Assembly (NCBI GenBank): GCA_016946835.1
Contig: JACVTC010000005.1
Coordinates: 757,501 to 777,500 of the forward strand
Source of the DNA: Neocallimastix lanati (nom. inval.)
Taxonomy: Eukaryota; Neocallimastigomycota; Neocallimastigomycetes; Neocallimastigales; Neocallimastigaceae
Direction of reading: 5' to 3'
Length of the DNA stretch: 20,000 nt
The position numbers were made by a program, and so were the translations under genes. How positions within the stretch are numbered: the first letter of the stretch is position 1; every line of letters begins with the position of its first letter. Below the pieces are notes generated by a model. The model ran no database searches. It was not told the DNA's origin and saw nothing but the letters and a program-made list of their open reading frames with translations. This document shows, piece after piece, positions 1 to 9,102 of this stretch.

Positions 1-162
1 GTGGTGCCATTATTATTTATTGTATATTATTATTATTATTATTATTATTTACTTTTTATCAATGGTATGAAAAAAATGAGTATATATATATGTATGTGTA
101 AGCCTTTATAAATTGGGAATTTCTATGGTACAATTAGGACTAATAATTTTTCCTATATTATT

Positions 163-164
<2 letters not shown>

Positions 165-211
<47 letters not shown>
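165..211. repeat. poly(T) run, 47 nt
   Basis: This is an uninterrupted run of T, the longest homopolymer in the window. No direct repeat flanks it, so it looks like slippage growth rather than a recognisable poly(A) insertion on the opposite strand. Confidence 0.95.
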
Positions 212-212
<1 letters not shown>

Positions 213-517
213 TAATGTTATATTCACATTAAAATGTATATAATATAAAATTAATAATTTCATAAATTTCATAAAGGAAATGTTTAAAAATTAAAATTTA
301 ATTCATAAACAAATTTTAATTTTAGATAATTATATATATAATTAAATATACCTTTTTCAAATAAAATTTTTATTTAAATAAATTATTTAAAAATAATAAA
401 AATATAATGAACTCCAAATTTAAATAATTGTTATTTCTTTATATTATTGAAAGTAAAGAACAAAATTAAATTTTATATAAAATTTCAATTCTCTACTTTT
501 AATTTAAAGTTATAAAA

Positions 518-548
<31 letters not shown>

Positions 549-748
549 TTTTTATATAATTAATAATTAATATTAAAATATATATAAATTATTAATTGTA
601 CTACTTTATTCGTATATATAATTTTATAATTCTATAATTTTAATTTTATTTTATAAAAACTAAAAAGATTTTCAATTTTGATTGGATAAAAAATTTGAAA
701 TATTCAAAATATATATTTTTTAATTATAATAATTTTTTAATTATTCAA

Positions 749-772
749 TTTTTTTTTTTTTTTTTTTTTTTT
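749..772. repeat. poly(T) run, 24 nt
   Basis: An uninterrupted T run in AT-rich spacer. No associated gene is visible. Confidence 0.9.
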
Positions 773-1187
773 GTTAGAAATTTTAAATTTAATATATTTA
801 TTTCATTACATATTTTAAATTTGATTTTAACTAACAAAACAAAATTGAAAGTGAATTGATTTTCTCTTCCTTAAACTGAATATTTCTTAGTTATTTGCTA
901 TTTAATATGTTATAATTTTTACTTAACACCGTTGGATTCTGATGAATCAATACTTTTAGGAGATCATCACATTATAATATTGATATTTAACTCTTTAGAA
1001 TACTTTAACTATTTAATCATTAGCCTAATAATTTTCATGTTCAAAAATCTAAATTTTCTTTTTATCATGTTTATTTTTATCATTATTGACTAAATAATAA
1101 ATTCCTTTAACTGTTTTATTGAGTTCGTCAAGTTATTTCTATTAATTTAATAAATATAATAATTAATATATATATATATTTACATAC

Positions 1188-1191
<4 letters not shown>

Positions 1192-1234
<43 letters not shown>
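1192..1234. repeat. poly(A) run, 43 nt
   Basis: An uninterrupted A run following a (TA)n stretch. No flanking target-site duplication is visible. Confidence 0.95.
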
Positions 1235-1236
<2 letters not shown>

Positions 1237-2041
1237 ATATTTTGGTAAATTATAAAATAAAATTATTATTATTGTAAATTATTTAATCCTAACCACTAGA
1301 TAATTTTTATATTCTTAGGTATTAAGATATAATATTTATACGGTGTATATTAAACATATTAGTTGAAAATGAAAAATATTGATGTTGTAAAAATTTAAAT
1401 TAAAATATATTAACTTGAATTTATTAATATATAAAATTAACTTTTTTTTAATATTATATATTTTATATAAAGTTGATTGTAACAATAATTTTTATTTGGA
1501 AAAAAAATTTTTTTCAGAACTTACTCATTTAATTATTAAACTTTTAAAAACTAAATAATATATGTTCCTAGAGAATCATATTTAATTTTAAAACTATATA
1601 AATAATTTTTTATTAATTAAATAAGATGAAAATTATAAAATGGCAATTACTAAGAAAAGATAATATTGTGATATATTTACATAAAATTATGTTTTATTTA
1701 ACTGACTCTATTAATATCAGATGATCATTATGTTTATGATATTTATACATATTTTAATACTACTACCACTAATATATATATATAATAATAATAATAATAA
1801 CTTCTTCTTTGCCTTATCGTTTTGACGTCGACGCTCTTGACAAACCGAAGATCATATGGTAAACAAATTATTCATAATGAAAAAATCACTAATCACAAGT
1901 ATTCAGTGTGTAAAACTAGGTATACTGCTACTTTCACCACATCAACGGCGGTATATTATTTGGTCAATTTTCTGATATCAATTTGCTTTTGAAATTAAGA
2001 ATTCATATCGAATTTGATTCCACATTTAATTCGTCCAGTCC

Positions 2042-2066
2042 AAAAAAAAAAAAAAAAAAAAAAAAA
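2042..2066. repeat. poly(A) run, 25 nt
   Basis: An uninterrupted A run lying inside the transposase relic, downstream of its BED-like part. Confidence 0.9.
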
Positions 2067-2249
2067 TCAAGAGAAAATTGTAAATATTTCAGAGATAGAG
2101 GTTGAATATATTTTTTAAAATCAAATTTAAGCTTCTTGTATTTAATTGATTTAATCGCAGAAGTACTCGTATAATGAACATTTTCTCAGTAAAACTTCAG
2201 TATTTTTCCAGGAAGTTAATTATTATGTTTGTGTATTGTTATTCTTCGT

Positions 2250-2250
<1 letters not shown>

Positions 2251-2292
<42 letters not shown>
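2251..2292. repeat. poly(T) run, 42 nt
   Basis: An uninterrupted T run separating the two parts of the transposase relic. The sequences on either side do not duplicate one another. Confidence 0.95.
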
Positions 2293-2294
<2 letters not shown>

Positions 2295-2529
2295 CCATGA
2301 ATAATGCCAAAGTATTGGTATATTTTTGAGAAATAATACAATAAGACTCTTTCTACTTTTTAAAGGATCCAATTATTACCTTAGCACAAAAACTAGCTAT
2401 AAGAGGTATAAAAAGGTCCTAAGAGATATTATAAATAGTAGAATTGGAGATCATATTTTTAAAACCGAAATACTAAAACTAAACTTGATTAAAAGTAGAT
2501 TGAGCTTTTTCATTGATCTTTTTTAAATG

Positions 2530-3346
2530 GTCCTAGTAAAAGTGCATAGTAAAGAACTGAACTAAAGACAAAGGAAACTATCATACAAGTTTTAAAATAG
2601 AAAGGTAACATCCTATTGTATAATTTATTTTACTTCTCATTTAAGGGAAAACACTAAATGTTATTATTTAATTAAAAACGATTAGTTAATGATATATAAA
2701 TATTATATATACATATATAATAATAATTATGATTTTTTTTTTTTTATTGTTTCACCATAAATAAAAAATATTTTTCAATAATTAAAAAACCATTTAATAC
2801 TAACAGAAAAAAAAAAAAGGTTATATATAAATCATTTCATTTCATTATAAAGATTTAATAATTTTTATTTCGATTTAATAAATATATAAATAAAAATATA
2901 ATTCAAATAATTAACAACACAACTAATAACAAACCAGAAATAAAATATTAATTATTAATATATATTTTTATTTTCCTTACCAACCTATTATATTAGTTTT
3001 ATATCAATAATTATATTTAAACCAAAATATAAATATAAATATTAATTAAAAACACAATAATATTATAAAAAATTTTAAATGAAAATAGTTTAATATATTA
3101 TTTTTTTTTTTATGAATGTATTAAAATTTATTATATTAACTTTAATTTCATTATTAAATATATATTCTTTTAAATTTCTACTATAATTTAAATAAATAAT
3201 AAATAATGATAGGTTTATTTCTTATATTGGAATAATTAAATTAAAAATGTTTAATGAATAAATTAAATTTGCATTTAAAAATTATTTTTCTAAAAATTTC
3301 AAATATATTTAAATTGATTTGATTTTAATGTTATAAATAAATTAAT
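2530..3346. other. AT-rich spacer downstream of SNU13
   Basis: I see no gene here. The right end should contain the 3' UTR and polyadenylation signals of the minus-strand SNU13 gene, but in DNA this AT-rich no single AATAAA-like hexamer can be singled out. Confidence 0.6.
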
Positions 3347-4384
3347 TTAAATAATAAGACGTTCAATTTGTAATTTTAAGTTTTGAATTTGTTCCTTTAA
3401 TTCAGAACCTTCATTAGTAGTAATAGAGGCAGCAATAACTGGACGAGAGACACCACAAGCACGACCAAGAGCTTGCTTAGATTGAACGAATACGTATGGA
3501 ACATTCTTTATTTCATTATTTTACAAAAAAACAAAAAATATATTTTCGTTATTACATTAATTTTACTAAAAATTTACTTTTATCTATAAAAAAATAATTT
3601 TTTTAATTAAAATTTACCTTATCTTCACAAAGAAGTGGAAGATGTAATAAAATTTCAATTGGTTCAGTATCAGCGGTAAGAACAATGAATTCAGCAATAC
3701 CACGGTTTAAAGTTTTGGTAGCTATATTATAATAAATTATTTTGAATTATTTATAAATATTATAACATTTGTTAATCATTTTATTTTAACCATGAAATAA
3801 TGATTTTTTTAAAAAAAAAAAAATTAAAAATTGATCACTAACAACTAAAACTGATTTATTAATAGTATCCTTCTTAAAACACATATACACATATTCTTTG
3901 ATAATATAATATATTGTATAATAAATAATTTCGCCTCAGGCAAACTATTTTTTACCTTCATTGGCTCCTTTCTTTAATTGCTTGTAGTGAGAAGCTTGTT
4001 GAACTAAATCTAAAATAGAGTTAGTGAGAGCTGCATCAGCGAGTGGGAAAGCTATTATTTTTATAATTATTTTTTTATTTAATATATATAAGAATATATT
4101 TTAATAAAACATTATTAATTACATTGTCTACTAATATATTATTTTTAATTTTAAATAATAAAATTATGATTCATTTTTATATCCATTTTTAATCTTTTAA
4201 TCTTTTTTTTTCTTAATACCTTTTGGATTAACAGCGGCCTTTTTTAATTTATTACCAAATGAAAAAATTGATTTACATTCAATAAGTTGTTCAAATTAAT
4301 TTTATAAAATATTTTAAAGATATTATTAGTTAGATTCATATATATAAACATTTCGTAGTTATAATCAATTCATATAATTACCAT
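3347..4384 (-). CDS. SNU13: U4/U6.U5 tri-snRNP and C/D snoRNP protein Snu13 (15.5K), five exons
   Basis: Snu13 is a small L7Ae-family protein that binds kink-turns in the U4 snRNA 5' stem-loop and in box C/D snoRNAs, nucleating Prp31 or Nop56/58 assembly in the nucleus and nucleolus. Exons on the minus strand are 4384-4382, 4238-4220, 4051-3956, 3721-3618 and 3505-3347. Every intron is GT..AG (143, 168, 234 and 112 bp) and all phases join, giving 381 nt and 126 aa. That is the length of yeast Snu13. Visible signatures are [13 protein letters not shown] (residues 5-17), the RNA-binding segment [14 protein letters not shown] (34-47), [17 protein letters not shown] (65-81) and [18 protein letters not shown] (87-104), with an amphipathic C-terminal helix ending in ERLII. 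Exon 1 is only the start codon, in context AAAATAAAATG with GTAATT directly after it. Exon 2 adds six codons and one base. Identity is very secure; only the 3-nt first exon is a prediction. Confidence 0.95.
3722..3955 (-). other. SNU13 intron 3 (234 bp) with GC-rich mini-hairpin
   Basis: This is the longest SNU13 intron (donor GTAAAA, acceptor ATATAG). Near the donor, at about 3931-3945, is an isolated GC-rich motif reading GCCTGAGGC on the minus strand, a 3-bp stem with a TGA loop that can be extended by T/A pairs. It stands out against nearly pure A/T. I looked for an intronic box C/D snoRNA and could not assemble one with C before D at a sensible spacing. Confidence 0.6.
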
Positions 4385-4730
4385 TTTATTTTATCTTTTT
4401 ACTAATAAATTTTTTTAATAAAAACTAAATATTTATGTTATTAAAATAAATTAATTGATTATAAAAAAAAAAAAATAAATGTATAAATGTATTGTATTAT
4501 AATTTTTCTCATATTTTACACCAATCATACCATTTTTTTTTTTTTTAGCTAATCATATCATAAATTGAAAATTTTGATTCTTATAATTAAAATAAGTAAG
4601 TAAATAAATAATTAATTAAATATTTAAATAAATTAGTAAGTGAATAAGTAAATATTTTTTTATGTATTTTTATTTTTTTATTTTTTAAAAGATATTATAT
4701 TTTATGTTAATCATAATTTAAAGAAATTAC

Positions 4731-4736
4731 CACGTG
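4731..4736. promoter_or_regulatory. CACGTG palindrome upstream of SNU13
   Basis: A CACGTG E-box core lies 347 bp upstream of the SNU13 start, in the minus-strand context ATCACGTGG. bHLH factors such as Cbf1 bind this core in other fungi and act at ribosome-biogenesis promoters in some. Its use here is inferred. The same ATCACGTG octamer occurs in both LTRs of the retrotransposon at 6673-9342. Confidence 0.35.
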
Positions 4737-4997
4737 ATTCGTAAATAATTGGTCACAAGATTAAAAGCTATATTTTTTTTTATATAAATGAATCTTTAAA
4801 AATATTATTTTAAAACATTGAATTTACTAGATAATAATATTTAATATATTCTTAATAATCATAATGCTAAAATAAATATTATTACTGAAATAATAAAAAC
4901 AATAATATTTATATACTTATTATATTTATTATTTATTTTATTTTTATTTAATTTTTTTAAATAAAAAAAAATATTTATATATATAAATATTATAATT

Positions 4998-5067
4998 ATC
5001 AGAGTTAAATATCTCTTCCCTGTCTAAAAAAAAAAAAAAAAAAAAGAAAAAAAATCAGAGTTAAATA
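4998..5067 (+). mobile_element. short poly(A)-tailed insertion with 14-bp target-site duplication
   Basis: The 14-mer ATCAGAGTTAAATA occurs at 4998-5011 and again, perfectly, at 5054-5067. Between the copies are only TCTCTTCCCTGTCT (5012-5025), then A20, G and A7 or more. A body followed by a poly(A) tail and bounded by a direct repeat of this length is the hallmark of target-primed reverse transcription. This would therefore be the extreme 3' end of a LINE, SINE or retrocopied transcript that truncated almost completely at its 5' side. The parent element cannot be named from 14 nt. Confidence 0.6.
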
Positions 5068-5959
5068 GTGATATAAATAATTTATCTAATTTATAATAAT
5101 TAAATATAAAAAAAAGTTTATAGAATTTTAATTATGTAAATCCATAATAAAATATTTAAAGGGTTATAGTTTAATAATTCAATATATATATATATTATAC
5201 ATTTGATTTTGATTTAATTTTGATTTAATACTATAAATGTTTATTAATTTAATATTTTAATATTCTTTTTAACAATTATGGTTCGTTTGAATATTTTAAT
5301 TATGAAGATTTTAATAATTAAATTTCCTTATAGATTATTGTCTCCATTAAAATGATATTTAATTAATAATTGTTTGAATTATTAAGTAAAATCCTTTTAT
5401 ATATATCGATTTTACCTTATATATATTTATATGTAATATAGAAGGTTTTTTTTTTTTTTTTATTTATTTAATAATAAATTAATTCTTTTTTATCAAAAGA
5501 AATTTCCTTAAAATTAAAGTAATACTTTATTTCAATGTTGAATTGAAGCAGTTGCATTTTACTGTATTTTAAAATTCAAATATTAATTTAGAAAATAATT
5601 ATATTTCAATTATTTATCTAAACTATTAGTATATTTAACATATTTAGCTATAAAATAAATTGTTTAAACCAATAATAATCAAAATTTTTTATAAATCCAT
5701 TCGAAATTTTTAAAAATTTTATCAAAAAAATTCAAAATATTTATAATTATAATAAAAAATGAAATTGGTATAAAATAAAAATTAAATAAAATATATAACA
5801 ATATTGATGATATTTTATTTGTACAATATTTTTTGATGATTAATTTTATTAATATTAATAATGTTAAATTATATATAAAATGTATGACAAAGAATAGTTA
5901 CATTTTATTTTATTTTTTTATAATATATAATAAATATTTATATAATTTATAATTATTTT

Positions 5960-6250
5960 TCAATCTGATAGATAAAGGTTTTAATAATATTCTTAATAGA
6001 CATAAAACTCGTAATGAATATAGTGGATATAGTAAGAAAGAAAAATTAAAATAAGAATTTTCACTAGTAAAGTTTAAGGTAACAAAAATAAATGAGTCGT
6101 TATAATAGTTTCTTAATTATTCAAATTCAAAGGAGAAATTTATATGAATTTTCGAATTAACCATGTAAAATGAGAAAGAAGACTATCTCACTATAAACCG
6201 AGAAAAGAAAAATAAAATATTTAATAATATAACTTTTAAAATAAAATAAA
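5960..6250 (+). pseudogene. possible decayed coding remnant, family unknown
   Basis: One plus-strand frame carries protein-like stretches such as LNRHKTRNEYSGYSKKEKLK and EKEDYLTINREKK, separated by scattered stops and without frame changes, over about 290 bp. The codons have fewer F/I/N/K-only runs than the surrounding spacer. I recognise no family and no start, so chance is a real alternative. Confidence 0.2.
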
Positions 6251-6506
6251 GATATAATAAAATAAATATGAATGAGTAATTATTTACCTGAAAAATTATA
6301 AGTGGTAATTATTAAACTATAAAGTACAAAATATATAAATAAAAAAAAAAAGGTTATTGCTGAACTTAAAACCATTGACATAAAAGCAGTTATTGTTAAA
6401 CTTTAGAAAAAATAGATATTAAAAAAATATAATTAATACTACTCTATGAAGCTAGTAAAAAATACTTTGAGATATATTTTTTAAAAGGAAAATATTAAAC
6501 TTTTAC

Positions 6507-6529
6507 ATAATAATAATAATAATAACAAC

Positions 6530-6605
<76 letters not shown>

Positions 6606-6665
6606 TAATAATAATAATAATAATAATATAATAATAATAATAATAATAATAATAGTAATAATAAT
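6507..6665. repeat. (AAT)n trinucleotide tract
   Basis: About 155 bp of AAT repeats with a few AAC, ATA and AGT interruptions. The tract ends a few bases before the outer end of the left LTR at 6673. Confidence 0.95.
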
Positions 6666-6672
6666 TAATATA

Positions 6673-6880
6673 TGTTACTTATTTACTTAACAAAGTGGGA
6701 AGTGGATAGTACATTCATGATATCTTATAGAGTGCATATCACGTGGATGCACAAAATATTTAAAAGAATTAAAAACTTTAATTTACATAACATAAAATAA
6801 AAGTATTTACTAATTTACATAATTTACATAAAACATACACCTGAATAAATTAAATGATTGCTTTACAGATATTCATCATA
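6673..6880 (-). repeat. 3' LTR of the copia relic
   Basis: This repeat matches the copy at 9103 through shared blocks including AACAAAG, AGGTGGAT-like, GTACAT..ATGATAT, ATATCACGTG, AAATATTTAAAAGAATT and ACTAATTTACATAA. On the plus strand it begins TG at 6673, so it ends CA on the element strand. The inner boundary near 6880 is approximate. The two copies differ by many indels, indicating an old insertion. Confidence 0.75.
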
Positions 6881-7190
6881 TAGAACTTTTTCCCATTAAA
6901 ATAATTCCATGGGAAGTTGATTTTCTATCAGTCTTATTACCTGCGAAATCAGAGTCCGTATATGCAATTAACTCTCCCTTTCCATCATATATAATTTTAT
7001 AATCTTTTGTATTAATTATACATTTTTAAATGTTAGTTACTTTGTTCCAGTCTGAAATTGTTGGTTGTTCTCTTTTCTTGGAGGCTTTATTTACGGTAAA
7101 TGGAATTTCTGGTATTGTATATTTTGATAGGTAAATTAGAGATCCAACTGCATTTTTGTATAATGTTTTGTCTAAGTGTTTTTTTTTATT
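6881..7190 (-). pseudogene. copia RT C-terminus and start of RNase H
   Basis: On the minus strand the fragment reads YKNAVGSLIYLSKYTIPEI, equivalent to the copia block Y..aVGsL.YL...tRPDI. It continues through SDWNKVTN and then YTDSDFAGNKTDRKSTSHGI, the copia D-S-D-W-A-G-d...RKSTSG block that carries the first RNase H aspartate. The domain breaks off about ten residues later at the LTR boundary, so the rest of RNase H (the SSTEAEY and DN blocks) is absent. At least one stop interrupts the frame. Confidence 0.88.
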
Positions 7191-7259
7191 TTTAGATATG
7201 TCGTTGTCTTCTGTGTAAGGTGTTTTTCTTTTTCGATTGTTATTTTGTTTTTTTCTTCC

Positions 7260-7720
7260 TTAATTCTTAAAATATATTCAATTGGTCCACTATTTGATAT
7301 TTAAAATTTTTCTTTTATTTTTTGATATTACATCTTTGATGCATTTTATTTCTTCAGCAATAACCATATCATCAACTTAGAACCCATTTATACATTTTGT
7401 TTTATTTTGTACTGTATATTTGAATATGCATTATTCTGGCTATTATTTGTTTAAAATTATTAATAATTAAAATTTTTCTTATTCTTTAGGAATGGTTGTG
7501 TGAGTATCTATCTAACATTAAGTTGGAAAAAGTCCTAGTGAAAAGCAGCAGATAAAACAAAAATGAGTTTACGACTATTAATATTTAAAATACAGGAATA
7601 AGAATAAGATCATAATCAATACTCCATTTTTGACGGAAATCTCTGACAGCCAGAATAGTTTTATATTTAAAAATAAAATTATTATTGTTTCTTTTAATGA
7701 CAAAAACCTATATAGTGGAA
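7260..7720 (-). pseudogene. copia reverse transcriptase core, degenerate
   Basis: The minus strand contains VPPGNSIIST, then KYKTILAVRDFRQKWSIDYD (the copia block kaRLVAkGf.Q..GiDy, at about 7600-7680). It then has VDDMVIAEEIKCIKDVI at about 7326-7376, which holds the YVDDM catalytic motif, here preceded by a stop where the Tyr region should be. Stops and frame changes separate the blocks, and the segment between them, around 7440-7590, is unrecognisable. Confidence 0.85.
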
Positions 7721-7764
7721 ATAATGCTATTACCTGGAGGAACTTTTTGAAACAAAAGTCATAA

Positions 7765-7970
7765 TCTTGTTTAAATATAAATTATTTAATTCATCTTTAA
7801 TATCATTAATCCAGTAATTTTTATTGTTACAACTAATTGTTTCATCATAACTATTTGGAGAATCAGAATTAATAGATGCAATTATATAGGTACCATCGGG
7901 ACCTAACTTTCTTCTTATAGTTCTAAGGGTAGAAGGACTAACTGTTTTTGAATTTTGAGAATTTGGAGGT
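7765..7970 (-). pseudogene. copia pre-RT segment
   Basis: The minus strand reads RKLGPDGTYIIASINSD, then SYDETISCNNKNYWINDIKD and ELNNLYLNK. This corresponds to the P..y.eAl...d...W..Am..E...L..N block that opens the copia reverse transcriptase domain. It joins gag sequence within a few hundred bases, with no recognisable integrase in between. Confidence 0.8.
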
Positions 7971-8239
7971 AATGGTTGTTTTTATGGAAGAAAAAGGATA
8001 TTTAACTTTATAATTAAATCTTATGAAAATGAAATTATAGATGATGTAATATTTAATAATGATATTTTGAGCTAGAGTTGTAAGAGATTACTTATTATAA
8101 TATAAATTATCAGGATTTTACAAACTACTAGCGGTATTGATTGAATTGCCAAAATTAGAATTTTTGTAAATATTATTATTAGATTGAATTATGGACGTCA
8201 TATGAATAAATATCACAAGAATCATAAGGAATTAGGGGT

Positions 8240-9029
8240 TACAAATGATGGCATCAAGATAATCCCTTCAAGAGTTTCCGAGAATTCATCAGGATTACTG
8301 TTCAAGTCGAATTGAACAATGTTTTGTAATCATCTGTAAGAATGCTAGATAGAAATTTTTAATTTCTCTTTGCTTGTCAAACTTAATTCAATTTCTTCCA
8401 TTTCTGTGAAAACTTCTTTTGCTTGGTCAAAAATTCTAATTACTTCATTTTTTTTCTTTTGGTTTTTAATTTCTGAGAATTTTAAGTCAATACTTCATAT
8501 CAACATTACAATTATTGCATTTTCTCTTGTGTCTTTCTATAATACAATAACTGTAAGTTGGACAACCAATTTCCTTTAATTTTTTTTTCCTCAACATTTA
8601 TACTTACCATTAATATCAATTTAGAATTAATTTTCTCAGCTTCTTTGATAATTAGTCTGTTGATTCTATTTTCTAATAGCAGATATAGAACAATATTGTT
8701 AAAAACCTCTGGTGCATTATTGTTAACAGTAGGTAGTACATTATCGTTTACATCAGCTGGTACATTATAATTTACAACTTTTGAATTGGAAAAGTTCTTG
8801 ACTTCGGAGGATTAGGGTGATATTAATTTCAGTAATATCCATTTTGGTCACTTCATTATCATTTAGAACATAAATAAATAATTAGTCATTTAAATGATCA
8901 ATACTATCAGTCTCTAAAAATTCCATATTACCATTAGATTTGGTATCGTTTGAAATAAATAGCTTCCATTCTTAAAGTTGGACTTTCGTAAAAGTATTGG
9001 CCTTTAGCCAAAGTGATATCTTGAGACAT
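8240..9029 (-). pseudogene. copia gag (UBN2-like), degenerate
   Basis: An ATG at 9029, about 70 bp inside the 5' LTR, opens MSQDITLAKGQYFYESPTL. Downstream, in shifting frames, come IFDQAKEVFTEMEEIELSLT, SKEKLKIS and LTDDYKTLFNST, matching the gag pattern of a helical region ending ls.eek...iL..Lp.dY. The gag zinc knuckle (CX2CX4HX4C) is not visible. Two plus-strand open frames at 8370-8770 are antisense to this gag and are not genes. Confidence 0.7.
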
Positions 9030-9090
9030 GTCTCTTATTAAAAAAAAAAAAAGCATACTCTTGAATATTAGAATAGAATCAAATGAGACT

Positions 9091-9102
9091 TTTTATCTGA
9101 TA
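9091..9102 (-). other. candidate primer-binding site
   Basis: On the element strand TATCAGATAAAA starts immediately after the 5' LTR ends in ..ATACA. Plant Ty1/copia elements use TGGTATCAGAGC, complementary to the 3' end of initiator tRNA-Met, and TATCAGA matches its core. The adjacency to the LTR edge supports the assignment; the match is short. Confidence 0.45.

Larger units (their letters stand above)
1..1800. other. AT-rich spacer, no gene recognised
   Basis: No credible coding region was found on either strand. The stretch is dominated by A/T with short TTA/ATT and TA tracts, plus T47, T24 and A43 homopolymers listed separately. Around 860-1140 the composition is slightly more complex and one plus-strand frame stays open for about 70 codons, but it has no ATG start, is very rich in F/I/L as random AT DNA would be, and matches nothing I recognise. 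Confidence 0.7.
1801..2526 (+). pseudogene. decayed DNA-transposon transposase fragment, probably hAT-like with BED finger
   Basis: Two stretches of higher complexity look like parts of one broken protein. From 1801 to 1992 a plus frame has no stop for 63 codons and contains YSVCKTRY followed by TTSTAVYYLV. That resembles a BED zinc finger (CxxC ... T..L..HL) in which the first Cys and the His have both become Tyr. From 2326 to 2526 another frame holds STKTSYKRYKKVLRDI, then KSRLSFFIDLF. This resembles the hAT transposase N-terminal region, where a P-S/T-x-T-type helix precedes the strand ending in the catalytic-core DLW. Between them are an A25 run, a T42 run and stops or frameshifts. No terminal inverted repeats or target duplications were found. 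The family is inferred from short motifs only; the decay itself is clear. Confidence 0.42.
4385..6506. other. AT-rich spacer between SNU13 and the retrotransposon
   Basis: This stretch contains the presumed SNU13 promoter at its left end, the small poly(A) insertion near 5012 and a possible decayed reading frame near 5960-6250, all listed separately. The rest is A/T low-complexity DNA in which no gene or RNA is recognisable. Confidence 0.6.

Noticed and set aside
3722-3955. Box C/D snoRNA hosted in SNU13 intron 3
   Set aside because: GTGATCA (C-like) and CTGA (D-like) occur on the minus strand but in the wrong order. Plus-strand combinations are too short, and there is no terminal stem.
4700-4790. 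An extra SNU13 5' exon ending at CACGTG followed by GTAATT
   Set aside because: The donor-like context is tempting, but the segment has no usable ATG, and the ATG at 4384-4382 already completes the expected protein length.
8370-8770. Two plus-strand open frames of about 70 codons
   Set aside because: They lie antisense to the decayed copia gag on the minus strand and are made of F/I/L/S-rich translation. No family resemblance was seen.
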